NCBI GenBank assembly: GCA_913059205.1
Contig: CAJXRM010000009.1
Location: forward strand, 1-51,803
From: an uncultured Flavobacteriales bacterium
GTDB lineage: Bacteria; Bacteroidota; Bacteroidia; Flavobacteriales_D; Crocinitomicaceae
Length of the DNA stretch: 51,803 bases
Direction of reading: 5' to 3'
Part shown: one piece after another, positions 36,404-45,177 of the stretch
Layout of the letters: every line of letters begins with the position of its first letter
Numbering within the stretch: the first letter of the stretch is position 1
The notes under the pieces: model-generated
Told to the model about the DNA's origin: nothing
What the model saw: only the letters and a program-made list of their open reading frames with translations
Databases searched by the model: none
Program-made: the position numbers and the translations under genes

Positions 36404-36462
36404 TAATTTTATCGTTATTATTAGACAACAACAAACAAAAAATCTCTTAAAAACAACGTATT
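36404..36462 (+). promoter_or_regulatory. -7 box and CA-rich leader of the 46-aa lipoprotein gene
   Basis: TTGTAATTTTATCGTT (36401-36416) resembles TTGTAATTTTACCGTT in the mraZ control region, with TAATTTTA as probable -7 box. It is followed by TTAGACAACAACAAACAA (36421-36438), identical to the ftsZ leader. The leader is about 40 nt, A-rich, and lacks a Shine-Dalgarno. Confidence 0.5.
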
Positions 36463-36603
36463 ATGAAGAAAGTATTGGCCTTGACACTAATGGGATTGAT
36501 GTTAACAGTAGTTCTTGCTGCTTGTGGATCATCAAGAGGAGGACATTGTGATGCATACGGAAGCGTAGATCACGTAGAAAACACTGATTTAGCTGCATTA
36601 TAA
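36463..36603 (+). CDS. 46-aa small lipoprotein
   Basis: A short gene that I read directly: ATG at 36463, stop TAA at 36601-36603. The signal peptide II ends VVLAAC (Cys21) after an MKKVLA n-region. The mature peptide of 26 residues begins CGSSRGGHCDAYGSVDHVEN. It contains a second Cys (Cys29) and a CDAYG motif that I associate with unnamed tiny lipoproteins of Flavobacteriales; this is memory, not a search. It has its own leader and a strong terminator 24 nt after the stop, so it is a complete transcription unit. Function unknown; an abundant envelope peptide is plausible. Confidence 0.85.
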   Translation: MKKVLALTLMGLMLTVVLAACGSSRGGHCDAYGSVDHVENTDLAAL

Positions 36604-36626
36604 TAGCAATCGAATTTTTAGTTCTC

Positions 36627-36653
36627 AAGGTCATCGAAAGGTGACCTTTTTTT
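36627..36653 (+). terminator. Terminator of the 46-aa lipoprotein gene
   Basis: A 9-bp stem, AAGGTCATC/GGTGACCTT (one wobble), closed by a GAAA tetraloop, then T7. Confidence 0.93.
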
Positions 36654-36666
36654 ATTTTCGAAAAAC

Positions 36667-37026
36667 ATGGATCAAAAAATCATCAAAGAAGAACGAGTTG
36701 GTTACCTGAAATCAAAAATGATGCTACTGCAAGGCGTTTTGCAATTGTCTGAAGGGCGAATTAGACTAGAAGCTCATAAGACTGGAGTTTCTGGATTTGG
36801 TATTCTTGGTGCACTAATTAAACGCAAAGTTGAATCGCAAGAATTTGGTTTTAACGTGCCGTTATCGGACATTACCACCGTTACTCGAGGAAAACATGGC
36901 GTGAACAAAAATGTATTGGTGATCCAACTTATAGATAAAATTGAATATCGAATTTTAGTAAAGGATTATACGGAGTGGGCGTTATTGTTGGATGGAGAAG
37001 ATATCTTAGGAGGTGGTTCTTTTTAG
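36667..37026 (+). CDS. Small GRAM/PH-like domain protein
   Basis: A 119-aa cytoplasmic protein with no signal peptide or helix hairpin. The pattern YLKSKMMLLQGVLQLSEGRIRLEAH ... VPLSDITTVTRGKHGVNKNVLVIQL ... YRILVKDYTEWALLL is that of a bacterial GRAM/PH-like fold: strand-rich core with one helix at the C-terminus. Such domains often bind membranes or proteins, but a specific role cannot be read. It begins 13 nt after the upstream terminator's T-tract and ends in GGGSF. Confidence 0.7.
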   Translation: MDQKIIKEERVGYLKSKMMLLQGVLQLSEGRIRLEAHKTGVSGFGILGALIKRKVESQEFGFNVPLSDITTVTRGKHGVNKNVLVIQLIDKIEYRILVKDYTEWALLLDGEDILGGGSF

Positions 37027-37081
37027 AAATTAATAAAGAACTAGATAAATGCAACTCAAAGGGATTGATGCACTTTTCATT

Positions 37082-38422
37082 TTAAAGATTCGCTAATTTT
37101 GACTTGATTTCTTCAGAGCGTTTTCTTTCAAAATGGAGTTTTTCATTTAATCCTTTTTTGGACGTACTTTTTTGTATTGCGAATAATGTTTCGTTATCAT
37201 CCTTAGTATGATGCAATCCGATAATCGTAATATCTCTATTAATAGGAATGTTTTTAAATATTAGCCTATTATCTTCCCGATAGGAGTAGGGAAGTACGGA
37301 TTTGATATCGTCAAAAACAAGTGTTACAACTGGCACGAATTCACCAGTAAATTCCACAATCACATCTTCCTTTGGAGAATTGTCATTCCAAAATCGATCG
37401 CAGTTAATCCACCCAACATTTGTAGATGCCATTAATAATTCATCCAATAATTTTTCATTTTCGACATCCGTAGTGTCAATAGTTATCTTGTTTAATCTGA
37501 GGTGTTCAGTTCTTTCAATTTTGTATGTTTCTCCTCCAATTTTCTCATACCACCATTTGGATCTGCTTATCGTATCGCCACCTGGATAATAAGTTGTAGA
37601 CCAACCGGAGTTGCTAAAGGAACGGGAAGGAGTAAATGTTGTTTGATCCCAAGAGATTTTTTCATTATGAACGGCTCCTTCAAAAAGTTGCATATCGTCA
37701 CTAATTTCTCGATCAGGAAATAGTATATTAAAGGAGTTGCCTTTTTTCAATTTCAAGGTGTCACCATTTTGAACGGCTTGAATGTTAATCATGCCTTTGG
37801 ATTCTAATCTTCTATTATCGCTTGTTTCTGTGGTCAAGTTTGCCAAAACAAAATCCGCTTTGTCATAATATTCTTGAATTACGATTTTGATAGGCAAATG
37901 AGGAAGAACGGAATCAAATAGATTTTTCTCAAAATGTATTTGCGTTCCATAAGCAGTTGTAATTTTTTTTGATTCAAATGGCCCAATTTTAAATTCTTGA
38001 GGGGCCTGTTGAAAGACGTTTTTCACATCATTTTTCAACTGATAATTTAAAACAATTTCTACCCTCCTGTTAACTTTCTTTTGATTCTCGTCGATATTGG
38101 CATTAATTGGATTCATTTCTCCCATCGAAAGCAAGTGGAAGCGGTTGTAAATATCTCTTTCTGTTAAATAATCTTTCACCGAACGCGTTCTATTTAAAGC
38201 GAGTTCCTTATTGTATTCTTCAGAAGCATCTTTGTCGGTATGTCCAATAATTGCAATATCTCGATTGTTTTTGGTTGCTTTTAATTCAAAAATTAAGTCA
38301 TCTAGAACTGAAGCACTTTCTTGGTTAAGTTGATAACCATCTTTTTCAAAATAAAGAAGTCTTGTTTGGGCAAATAAAACTTGACTAGCAAAAAACAGAA
38401 CGAGTAATGACAGAGTTTTCAT
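37082..38422 (-). CDS. OmpA-family protein with large unknown C-terminal region
   Basis: A 446-aa exported protein; signal peptide about 1-18 (VLFAQ). The OmpA-like domain is N-terminal (about 20-130): LLYFEKDGYQLNQESASVLDDL, IIGHTDKDASEEYNKELALNRTRSVKDYL and NRRVEIVLNY. The following 310 residues are beta-rich and contain a WWYEKIGGETY stretch and an IGLHHTKDDNETLFAI stretch, but no family that I recognise. The order (OmpA first, long domain after) is the reverse of the usual one. Monocistronic. Unlike the OmpA gene at 3214, it has only one OmpA domain. Confidence 0.85.
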   Translation of the reverse strand: MKTLSLLVLFFASQVLFAQTRLLYFEKDGYQLNQESASVLDDLIFELKATKNNRDIAIIGHTDKDASEEYNKELALNRTRSVKDYLTERDIYNRFHLLSMGEMNPINANIDENQKKVNRRVEIVLNYQLKNDVKNVFQQAPQEFKIGPFESKKITTAYGTQIHFEKNLFDSVLPHLPIKIVIQEYYDKADFVLANLTTETSDNRRLESKGMINIQAVQNGDTLKLKKGNSFNILFPDREISDDMQLFEGAVHNEKISWDQTTFTPSRSFSNSGWSTTYYPGGDTISRSKWWYEKIGGETYKIERTEHLRLNKITIDTTDVENEKLLDELLMASTNVGWINCDRFWNDNSPKEDVIVEFTGEFVPVVTLVFDDIKSVLPYSYREDNRLIFKNIPINRDITIIGLHHTKDDNETLFAIQKSTSKKGLNEKLHFERKRSEEIKSKLANL

Positions 38423-38681
38423 TGATAATTATTTAGAGTTCGATAATTAAAAAAAAACACCAACCAATGTCGATGAACGAATACTAGCTAAAATAATTAA
38501 AAATCGCGCGGATGATTTGAAATTATATTTTTTTGGGAATTGAGAATGATGAACTAAGTATTCACATGAATGTTCAACACTATTTCCTAGTTGAATTGGA
38601 GTAAAACCCCAGATGAAATCATGGGTTTTGTTATATGATACGTTGATAGGTAGAAATAAATCATTTTATCAGCATATGTAT
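38423..38681. other. Intergenic stretch without gene
   Basis: Between the OmpA-family gene start and the tRNA terminator I see no supported gene. A hairpin at 38603-38629 (AAAACCC/GGGTTTT, with inner GAT/ATC) might be a weak second terminator. The minus-strand open frame from 38772 runs through the tRNA and is not a gene. Confidence 0.6.
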
Positions 38682-38711
38682 AAAAAAAAGCCTCATCTTT
38701 CGATGAAGCTT
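38682..38711 (-). terminator. tRNA-Gln terminator
   Basis: Minus-strand RNA AAGCUUCAUC-GAAA-GAUGAGGCUU forms 10 bp (one wobble) and a GAAA tetraloop, followed by U8. It begins 3 nt after the tRNA 3' end. Confidence 0.9.
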
Positions 38712-38714
38712 TTG

Positions 38715-38787
38715 TTGTCCCACCAGGGCTCGAACCTGGACTCTTCGGTACCAAAAACCGACGTGTTGCCAATTACACCATAGGACA
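38715..38787 (-). tRNA. trnQ: tRNA-Gln (anticodon TTG)
   Basis: A 73-nt cloverleaf on the minus strand. Acceptor TGTCCTA pairs with TGGGACA (one wobble) plus discriminator A. The anticodon stem TCGGT/ACCGA encloses TTTTGGT, so the anticodon is TTG (codon CAA). The T arm is CCAGG-TTCGAGC-CCTGG. CCA is not encoded. It has its own promoter and terminator, and no integrase or attachment-site duplication is seen. Confidence 0.97.
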
Positions 38788-38829
38788 GTTTCACAACGTT
38801 CCTGAAACAAGTGTTTGCTTGTTGCGGGT

Positions 38830-38861
38830 GCAAATGTAATAACAAAATTGAATATTAACCA
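38830..38861 (-). promoter_or_regulatory. tRNA-Gln promoter
   Basis: The minus strand has TTG (complement of 38859-38861), a 21-nt spacer and TACATTTG (complement of 38830-38837), a full match to TAnnTTTG, about 43 nt upstream of the mature tRNA. Confidence 0.72.
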
Positions 38862-39029
38862 ACAACAATTCAAAAAATATGCGCCGAAAGGTAAAAAGTT
38901 GTGAGTTTTAGCATTTTTGGCATTTTTTCACTTTTAAAGCGTTAATTGCAGGGTTTATATTGCTAAATTCGCACAGACTATTTTGTTTTTAAGTTGGATA
39001 ATTGAAAATGAGATATATAACAACTGCAT

Positions 39030-42000
39030 ATGAATTATAAGAAAATAAACCTCTATTTAGGTTGGCTTTTATTTTTAATCGCTACAACCGTTTTTTTTAT
39101 CACTATTGAAGATACAGTTAGTTTATGGGATTGTGGAGAGTACATCACAGCGGCCTATAAACTTGAAGTTGGTCACCCTCCTGGAGCTCCTTTGTTTATG
39201 GTGATTGGACGATTGTTCTCTTTCTTTGCTGACCCTGAAAATGTAGCCGTTTGGATCAATAGATTATCAGCAATATCTAGTTCAGGAACCATTTTATTCA
39301 TGTTTTGGTCGATTACAATGTTGGTCAAAAAAATGGTTTTGAAAGATAAAAAAGAACTTTCTTCAGGTGATAAAATTGCCATTTTTGCAAGTGGTTTTAT
39401 AGGTGGATTGGCTTATACATTCTCTGAATCTTTTTGGTTCTCTGCAGTAGAAGGTGAGGTTTATGCGATGTCTTCTTTATTTACAGCAATCATTTTCTGG
39501 GCTATTTTAAAGTGGGACGAGGAGATGGCAGAAATCGGAAACGGATTAATACCTCAAGGTTATTCGCCTGATCGTTGGCTGCTATTCATAATGTTTATGC
39601 TTGGTCTTGCAATTGGAGTCCACCTTTTAGGTATTCTTATTGTTCCTGCAATTGCGTACATTATTTACTTCCGTTTTAAAGATAAGATTACTGTTAAAGG
39701 ATTTTTATTGGTTGGAATTTTAGCAATAGCTGTGCTTGGTTTTATACAAGTTGGTGTAATTCAAGGTTCAATTTCTATTGCGTCGAAATTCGAAGTTGCT
39801 TTTGTCAATTCATTGGGACTTCCATTTTTCAGTGGAACAATTTTCTTTTTTGTTGCATTGGTAGTGATTTGTGTTGTCATGATTCGCTACGCGCGTAAGA
39901 AAAGCAAACGAATTTTGTATTCATCTGTGATGGGTCTAATGTTATTGTTAATCGGTTATGGTTCTTTTGCGGTTATTGTAATACGTTCAAATGCAAATAC
40001 GCCGTTAGACGAAAATGATCCAGAAAACTTAGTTACACTTCATTCTTATTTAACACGTGAGCAATATGGATCAGCACCAATATTGTTTGGTCATCACTGG
40101 AATTCTAAAGAGAATTCTAGGGAGGAATTTAAGGATTTATCTGCTTTTCATCTTCGTCGTTTTGTTGTTCAAAAAGGCGATAATATTTTAAAAGCGTTCA
40201 AAGATGAAAACCGCGCGAAAGCATATGCAAAAGATTTCCCAGGGGCAGAAGTAAATGAAACGTATTTCGAATCAAACTCATCAACACGTAAGAATGCAGT
40301 GCCGACTTATGCGCAAACGACATTTTTTCCACGGATGTATTGGTCTCAAGATCAACAGCGAATTGATGGTTACAAAAGATGGTCTGGCTATAACGCAAAT
40401 GATGGTGCTGCGACAGAAAAAGGGAGCGATGGAAACCGACTGCCTACCTTTGGCGAGAACATGACTTTCTTTACAAGTTACCAAGTGAATTGGATGTATT
40501 GGAGGTACTTCATGTGGAACTTCGCAGGTCGTCAAAACGATATTCAAGGACATGGCGACAACATGAGAGGAAACTGGATTTCTGGCTTTTCAGCTATCGA
40601 TGATAATCGTTTAGGAGATCAAGACAAAGCACCGTATTATACAACTGAAAACCCTTCAAACAATAAGTTCTACTTATTACCTTTAATTCTAGGGTTTATC
40701 GGATTGATTTTCCATTTCTATAAAGCTCCGAAAGATGCATTTGTTGTGATGTTGGTGTTCATTTTTACTGGTTTGGCCATAATTATTTACTTGAATCCAA
40801 GACCTTTCGAACCAAGAGAAAGAGATTATGCATACGCTGGTTCTTTCTTCTTCTTTGCAATGTGGATTGGAATAGGAGTTTATGCCCTTTATGAAGCGTT
40901 TAAGTCATTTACAAAAGAACATTTTAAGAAAATTGGAATCATTGTTGGAGCTGGACTTCTGATGATGCTTTTGGCTGATATGAATAGTGAATCATCCATG
41001 CCGACAGTTGTAACATGGTTAATCATGTCGGCAATTGGAGTTGGAGTTTTAGCTTTAATGGTTGTACTTCGAAAAGTAGTGAGTAAAGATTCTCAAGGAG
41101 CAACCATAGCAGCGATACTATGTTTGTTTGTCCCTGTAATTATGGGAATGCAAGGATGGGATGATCATGACAGAAGTTTAAAAACAACCGCGGATGATTT
41201 GGCTTTAAATTATTTGAATTCGGTTGGAGAAAACGGAATCTTATTCACGAATGGAGATAATGATACTTTCCCATTATGGTATATGCAAGAAGTAGAAGGA
41301 AAACGTGTGGATGTACGTGTATGTAACCTGTCATTAATGCAAACAGATTGGTACACAGATCAAATGAAAATGAAGGCGTATACTTCAGATCCGTTACCGA
41401 TTAAGTTTACTGAGGATCAAATTCTAATGTATGCTGGTAGTACAGACCAAGTTGTCTTTACTGATATTTTTGAGTTGTTCTACATGAATGCAAATCTTGA
41501 GACTATCAAGAAAGTAATTACTTTACGAGTTGATGCGAATGGTTCAATCATCGGTCAAGCAGTCGATGCTTTAAATGGTCAAGCAACTAGTTTACTGAAT
41601 AACGCCTCTGCTTCTGAACCAAGAGCAATGAGTCGATTGAATCAAATAAAAGGACTGTTTTCTACACCATTAGCTGAAGGTGATAAAGGAATGCAGGTAT
41701 TTAAAAAATTCCAAGCTGGAGTTGAGGTATTAACAGCAGCTCAATCGGGATTAATTTCAATGACAAATGAAAATCTTCAAGCTTTCCAAACGATGCTGGT
41801 TGATTTTGAAAAGAGCTGGAACACAACGAACCTTGTGGATGCCATGGAATTTGTTCGAGACGATAAAAACATGGTTGATTTCAGCGGTCAACGCGCTGTG
41901 CGTGTATTCCCAAGTAATGGATTTATCTTACCGGTTAATGCAAAAAATGCAGTTAAGTCTGGAATTATTGATGCCAAAGATGAGAAAAACTGCTTGAAAG

Positions 42001-43115
42001 AATTAAAATTCTCGTTTACAGCTCGTGCAATTACACGAGAGCAAGTAATGATGCTTGATATATTGGCAAACAATGAATGGAAGCGAAGTATTTGTTTCTC
42101 CTCTCCAGGTGGATCAGATGTTTCAATGTCTTTATACAGAAGCGGATTCATTAAACAAAACGGTGTAATCTTCGAGTTGAGTCCTTTGAACAATATCAAT
42201 GAAAGATTCAGCGCTGATAAAATGTATGCAAATTTGATGAAGAATTATGCTTGGGGAGCAATGAGCAATCCAGATGTAATTACAGATTATTATGCTCGTC
42301 GTCATACATCTCAATACAGATTACAATTCCTATCATTGGCGGAAAACTACATTTCTAAAGCGTACAATGCTGAAGAAGACAACAGTAGAAGGGAAATGAT
42401 GTTAAGCATGGGAAGAGATGAATCTACTTTGCCTGCAATTGTTACTGCGGCGAAAATTAAAGAATACAAGGAGAAAGCGAAGAAACTTATTCATCGTTCT
42501 TTGGAAGTTATGCCTGCCGAAATTGTAATGGATTATGGCGAGCCGAATCAATCAAACAATCCTGACGACGGTTATGAAATCAATGGTAAATCCTTGCCAG
42601 GATTTAATGACGGAGTATTACATGAGTATGTAGGAATGTTGTACATGGCAGGAGATAAAGCCGGAGCAGAAAAGTTAGGAAAAACTGTTGCGGATCAATT
42701 GGAATCAATTATTGGCTATTTTGAAAACAGCAAAGTTGTGCTTTCAAGCAATAACAGCAATACCAAAGATTTGTATGCTGCTTTAGCATCGTATTTTAAA
42801 TTGCATTCAGCTTCGAATGATCCTGAACTTGGAAATCCAAAAGGTGCATTAGCAAAACGAACAAGAGCTCAAGTGCAATATCTTTATAAAACGTTCTTCC
42901 CAACGATCATTGGACAACTGAAAGAAGCCGCACAAGCGAATGGAGAAAGTGTTCGTCGTGGATCATCAGCAGGACGTTATGCAACAATGATGTTTGATAT
43001 TGAAGATTATTCTAATGGAATGGCAATATATTTTGGATTTAAGGAAGCGCCAATGCAAATGCCAGCAGAACAACAAGCGCCTGCTCCAGCAATGCCGAAT
43101 ATGATGGCGCCTTAA
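39030..43115 (+). CDS. DUF2723/GT117-family membrane glycosyltransferase-like protein
   Basis: A 1361-aa protein, the largest in the window. The N-terminal half has about a dozen hydrophobic helices; the first luminal/periplasmic loop carries the DUF2723 signature DTVSLWDCGEYITAAYKL and GHPPGAPLF. A further block (NPRPFEPRERDYAYAGSFFFFAMW) follows near residue 590 and NGDNDTFPLWYMQEVE near residue 745. The C-terminal ~600 residues are soluble with helical repeats and end in a Pro/Ala/Met-rich tail. The family is related to eukaryotic TMEM260, an O-mannosyltransferase (CAZy GT117), so protein O-glycosylation in the envelope is a reasonable guess. It lies 25 nt before the deacetylase gene. Confidence 0.9.
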   Translation: MNYKKINLYLGWLLFLIATTVFFITIEDTVSLWDCGEYITAAYKLEVGHPPGAPLFMVIGRLFSFFADPENVAVWINRLSAISSSGTILFMFWSITMLVKKMVLKDKKELSSGDKIAIFASGFIGGLAYTFSESFWFSAVEGEVYAMSSLFTAIIFWAILKWDEEMAEIGNGLIPQGYSPDRWLLFIMFMLGLAIGVHLLGILIVPAIAYIIYFRFKDKITVKGFLLVGILAIAVLGFIQVGVIQGSISIASKFEVAFVNSLGLPFFSGTIFFFVALVVICVVMIRYARKKSKRILYSSVMGLMLLLIGYGSFAVIVIRSNANTPLDENDPENLVTLHSYLTREQYGSAPILFGHHWNSKENSREEFKDLSAFHLRRFVVQKGDNILKAFKDENRAKAYAKDFPGAEVNETYFESNSSTRKNAVPTYAQTTFFPRMYWSQDQQRIDGYKRWSGYNANDGAATEKGSDGNRLPTFGENMTFFTSYQVNWMYWRYFMWNFAGRQNDIQGHGDNMRGNWISGFSAIDDNRLGDQDKAPYYTTENPSNNKFYLLPLILGFIGLIFHFYKAPKDAFVVMLVFIFTGLAIIIYLNPRPFEPRERDYAYAGSFFFFAMWIGIGVYALYEAFKSFTKEHFKKIGIIVGAGLLMMLLADMNSESSMPTVVTWLIMSAIGVGVLALMVVLRKVVSKDSQGATIAAILCLFVPVIMGMQGWDDHDRSLKTTADDLALNYLNSVGENGILFTNGDNDTFPLWYMQEVEGKRVDVRVCNLSLMQTDWYTDQMKMKAYTSDPLPIKFTEDQILMYAGSTDQVVFTDIFELFYMNANLETIKKVITLRVDANGSIIGQAVDALNGQATSLLNNASASEPRAMSRLNQIKGLFSTPLAEGDKGMQVFKKFQAGVEVLTAAQSGLISMTNENLQAFQTMLVDFEKSWNTTNLVDAMEFVRDDKNMVDFSGQRAVRVFPSNGFILPVNAKNAVKSGIIDAKDEKNCLKELKFSFTARAITREQVMMLDILANNEWKRSICFSSPGGSDVSMSLYRSGFIKQNGVIFELSPLNNINERFSADKMYANLMKNYAWGAMSNPDVITDYYARRHTSQYRLQFLSLAENYISKAYNAEEDNSRREMMLSMGRDESTLPAIVTAAKIKEYKEKAKKLIHRSLEVMPAEIVMDYGEPNQSNNPDDGYEINGKSLPGFNDGVLHEYVGMLYMAGDKAGAEKLGKTVADQLESIIGYFENSKVVLSSNNSNTKDLYAALASYFKLHSASNDPELGNPKGALAKRTRAQVQYLYKTFFPTIIGQLKEAAQANGESVRRGSSAGRYATMMFDIEDYSNGMAIYFGFKEAPMQMPAEQQAPAPAMPNMMAP

Positions 43116-43140
43116 TGGCAGATAGCTTATAGTTACAAAG

Positions 43141-43755
43141 ATGTACTTATTTAAAACTCCCTTTATTTTTCGATGGATCTTCCCTCGGAAAATATGGGGA
43201 GTTTCGTCTTCTCAGCATGTTTATTTAACATTTGACGATGGCCCAACCGAGGAGTTGACACCTTGGATATTAAATGAACTCAAGAAGGAAAACATCAAAG
43301 CGACTTTCTTTTGCGTTGGTGAAAACGCTAAAAGTAATCCAGGATTAATGCACGAAATGCGAGCTGCGGGACATGTAATTGCAAATCATACGATGCGTCA
43401 TGAAAACGGAAATAAGGTATCAAAGCAAGCGTATTTAAAATCCATTGAAGATGCTGAGCCTTATACAAGTTCAAAGCTTTTCCGTCCTCCATATGGTCGC
43501 TTACCTTTCAGTTTTGTAAGGCCAATTCGAAAAAAGTATGAAATTGTTATGTGGTCGTGGCTTTCATACGATTACGACCATTCTGTGCCTGTCGATAAAA
43601 TTCTAATCGAAGCCCAGAAAATCAAAGCGGGCGACATTTTGGTATTGCATGATAATGCAAAGGTAGAAGAAAGAATAAAGGTTCTCTTACCAAAATTGAT
43701 TCAGATGTTAAAAGCGAAAGGCTTTACTTTTGACGTGATAACTACTTGTAATTAA
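43141..43755 (+). CDS. NodB-type polysaccharide deacetylase
   Basis: A 204-aa carbohydrate esterase 4 family enzyme. Motif 1 is TFDDGP (D32 catalytic, D33 metal), motif 2 is H83-TMR-H87 (metal ligands), motif 3 is LFRPPYGRLP, and a late LVLHDN provides motif 5. These remove N- or O-acetyl groups from glycans such as peptidoglycan or chitin-like polymers. There is only a short hydrophobic N-terminus (FKTPFIFRWIF), not a clear signal peptide, so its location is uncertain. Likely co-transcribed with the DUF2723 gene (25-nt gap). Confidence 0.92.
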   Translation: MYLFKTPFIFRWIFPRKIWGVSSSQHVYLTFDDGPTEELTPWILNELKKENIKATFFCVGENAKSNPGLMHEMRAAGHVIANHTMRHENGNKVSKQAYLKSIEDAEPYTSSKLFRPPYGRLPFSFVRPIRKKYEIVMWSWLSYDYDHSVPVDKILIEAQKIKAGDILVLHDNAKVEERIKVLLPKLIQMLKAKGFTFDVITTCN

Positions 43756-43783
43756 AAGCGGAGAAGCAAAGGCCGCAAAGTTT

Positions 43784-44287
43784 CTATTTCCGTTTAAATA
43801 CAGGAACAGTTGAACATGGTTCACCATACATTATACTCTTCGCAACCGGTTGAAGATGTCGCACCAATTCACTCATCGCAAATTCAGGTGAAGAAATATC
43901 TGCACATCCTTTGATGATAATACGGCCATCTTTGTAGGCGTCCAATGGTTCACTTTCAATGCGTTTTTGAATTAAACGTTTTTTTAAATCTAACTCTGAG
44001 CCAATGATATAATCTGGAGTTACCTCTTCCAATTGAGAAGCGATTAACATATATGCCCAAGTAGGAACAATTGCATCTTCGGAACAGAATACGTAAACGG
44101 CTTTAGTTGCATAAATTGTCCAATCATGGGTTTTAATCCATGTTCGAAAATCTTTTTCCTTTAATACTAAGCGTTGCCAAAGGACGTCTGCAACGTCAAT
44201 AGACACTAGTTCAATTTTTGGCTTAAAAGTAGCTAAGTCAATTGAAATAAGTCCGCTTTCTTTAACACGATTTACAATTTCATCCAT
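43784..44287 (-). CDS. DUF2480 family protein
   Basis: A 167-aa cytoplasmic protein that matches the Bacteroidota family DUF2480 as I know it: MDEIVNRVKESGLISIDL at the start, DVADVLWQRLVLKEKDFRTWIKTHDW, and IIIKGCADISSPEFAMSELVRHLQPVAKSIMYGEPCSTVPVFKRK at the end (given in parts: the conserved Cys is in KGCAD and the second in EPCSTVP). Function is unknown. It is convergent with the deacetylase gene and divergent from the rhomboid gene. Confidence 0.85.
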   Translation of the reverse strand: MDEIVNRVKESGLISIDLATFKPKIELVSIDVADVLWQRLVLKEKDFRTWIKTHDWTIYATKAVYVFCSEDAIVPTWAYMLIASQLEEVTPDYIIGSELDLKKRLIQKRIESEPLDAYKDGRIIIKGCADISSPEFAMSELVRHLQPVAKSIMYGEPCSTVPVFKRK

Positions 44288-44336
44288 AAATCAAAATTAA
44301 GGATTTTAGGGGATTATATACTACATTGCTGTCATG

Positions 44337-44367
44337 TTGTCACGTAAATAGTTCGGGCATAACTTTT
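44337..44367 (+). promoter_or_regulatory. Rhomboid gene promoter
   Basis: TTG (44337-44339), 20-nt spacer, TAACTTTT(G) (44360-44368), 14 nt before the ATG. Confidence 0.6.
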
Positions 44368-44381
44368 GACAAACCAATGCC

Positions 44382-45176
44382 ATGAATAAAACAAATCAGT
44401 TTGGATCAACAAAAGAAGCTATAGTGTATCCACTGTTGCTTTTGGTTGTGTTGTGGCTAATTTATTGGGCAGATCACCTTTTTCCATTGATTGATTTTTA
44501 CAAGTTCGGAGTTAAACCACATGAAGTTTCAAGTCTTAAAGGTATTGTTTTCATGCCTCTACTTCATTCAAAAAACGAAATCGAACATATTCTTAATAAT
44601 TCAATGCCAACAGCGGTTTTGTTGGGTGCGATAATATATTATTATAGGGAAATCGCCTTGCGTTTTTTCGTGTTTGCTTGGATAGGCACTGGTGTTGGTG
44701 TTTGGCTTTTTGCCGAATTAACCAATAGTTATCATATTGGAATGAGTGGTGTAATCTATGCAATGGCTGGGTTCCTATTCACTTCTGGAGTTATTCGTAA
44801 ATACCTGCCGCTTCAAGCAATCTCTTTGTTTGTTGTTTTTGTGTACGGAAGTTTAATTTGGGGAATTTTTCCAATGCAACCTCATGTTTCGTGGGAAGGA
44901 CACTTGGCCGGACTAATTTCTGGAGTAGTTTTAGCTTTCGTGTATCGAAGATTAGGTCCACAATCCCCTAAGTATCAATATGAAATTGAAAAGGAGATGG
45001 GTATTGAACCTCCCGATTTTGAAGGGGAATTAAATGAGCGAATTCGTCTAGAAGAAGAAAGAAGAAGAGAAGAAGAGTTGAGAGAAGCAGAGGATAACGT
45101 TTCTAATTCGTCAGGTCAATCAATTAAAGTGACCTATCATTTTATCAAAAAAAATGAGGAAAAAGAAACCAATTAA
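44382..45176 (+). CDS. Rhomboid family intramembrane serine protease
   Basis: A 264-aa membrane protein with six hydrophobic helices. The catalytic dyad is visible: Ser122 in HIGMSGVIY (GxSG) and His174 in WEGHLAGLISG. The helix-2 region has H69 and N72/N73 in EIEHILNNSMP, close to the HNxxH-type site. The ~75 C-terminal residues are cytoplasmic, very charged (EERRREEELREAED) and helical, ending in VTYHFIKKNEE. Substrate unknown. Its stop codon lies 1 nt from the end of the convergent SixA gene. Confidence 0.92.
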   Translation: MNKTNQFGSTKEAIVYPLLLLVVLWLIYWADHLFPLIDFYKFGVKPHEVSSLKGIVFMPLLHSKNEIEHILNNSMPTAVLLGAIIYYYREIALRFFVFAWIGTGVGVWLFAELTNSYHIGMSGVIYAMAGFLFTSGVIRKYLPLQAISLFVVFVYGSLIWGIFPMQPHVSWEGHLAGLISGVVLAFVYRRLGPQSPKYQYEIEKEMGIEPPDFEGELNERIRLEEERRREEELREAEDNVSNSSGQSIKVTYHFIKKNEEKETN

Positions 45177-45177
45177 T

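Noticed and set aside
38603..38629. Hairpin AAAACCC/GGGTTTT as a firm terminator
   Set aside because: It has an internal mismatch and only four T; kept as a note in the gap entry.
38587..38772. Minus-strand open frame of about 61 codons through the tRNA
   Set aside because: It reads through tRNA-Gln and its terminator from a TTG; a chance frame.
38715..38787. tRNA-Gln as an integration site for a mobile element
   Set aside because: No integrase, no repeat of the tRNA 3' end, and ordinary core genes on both sides.
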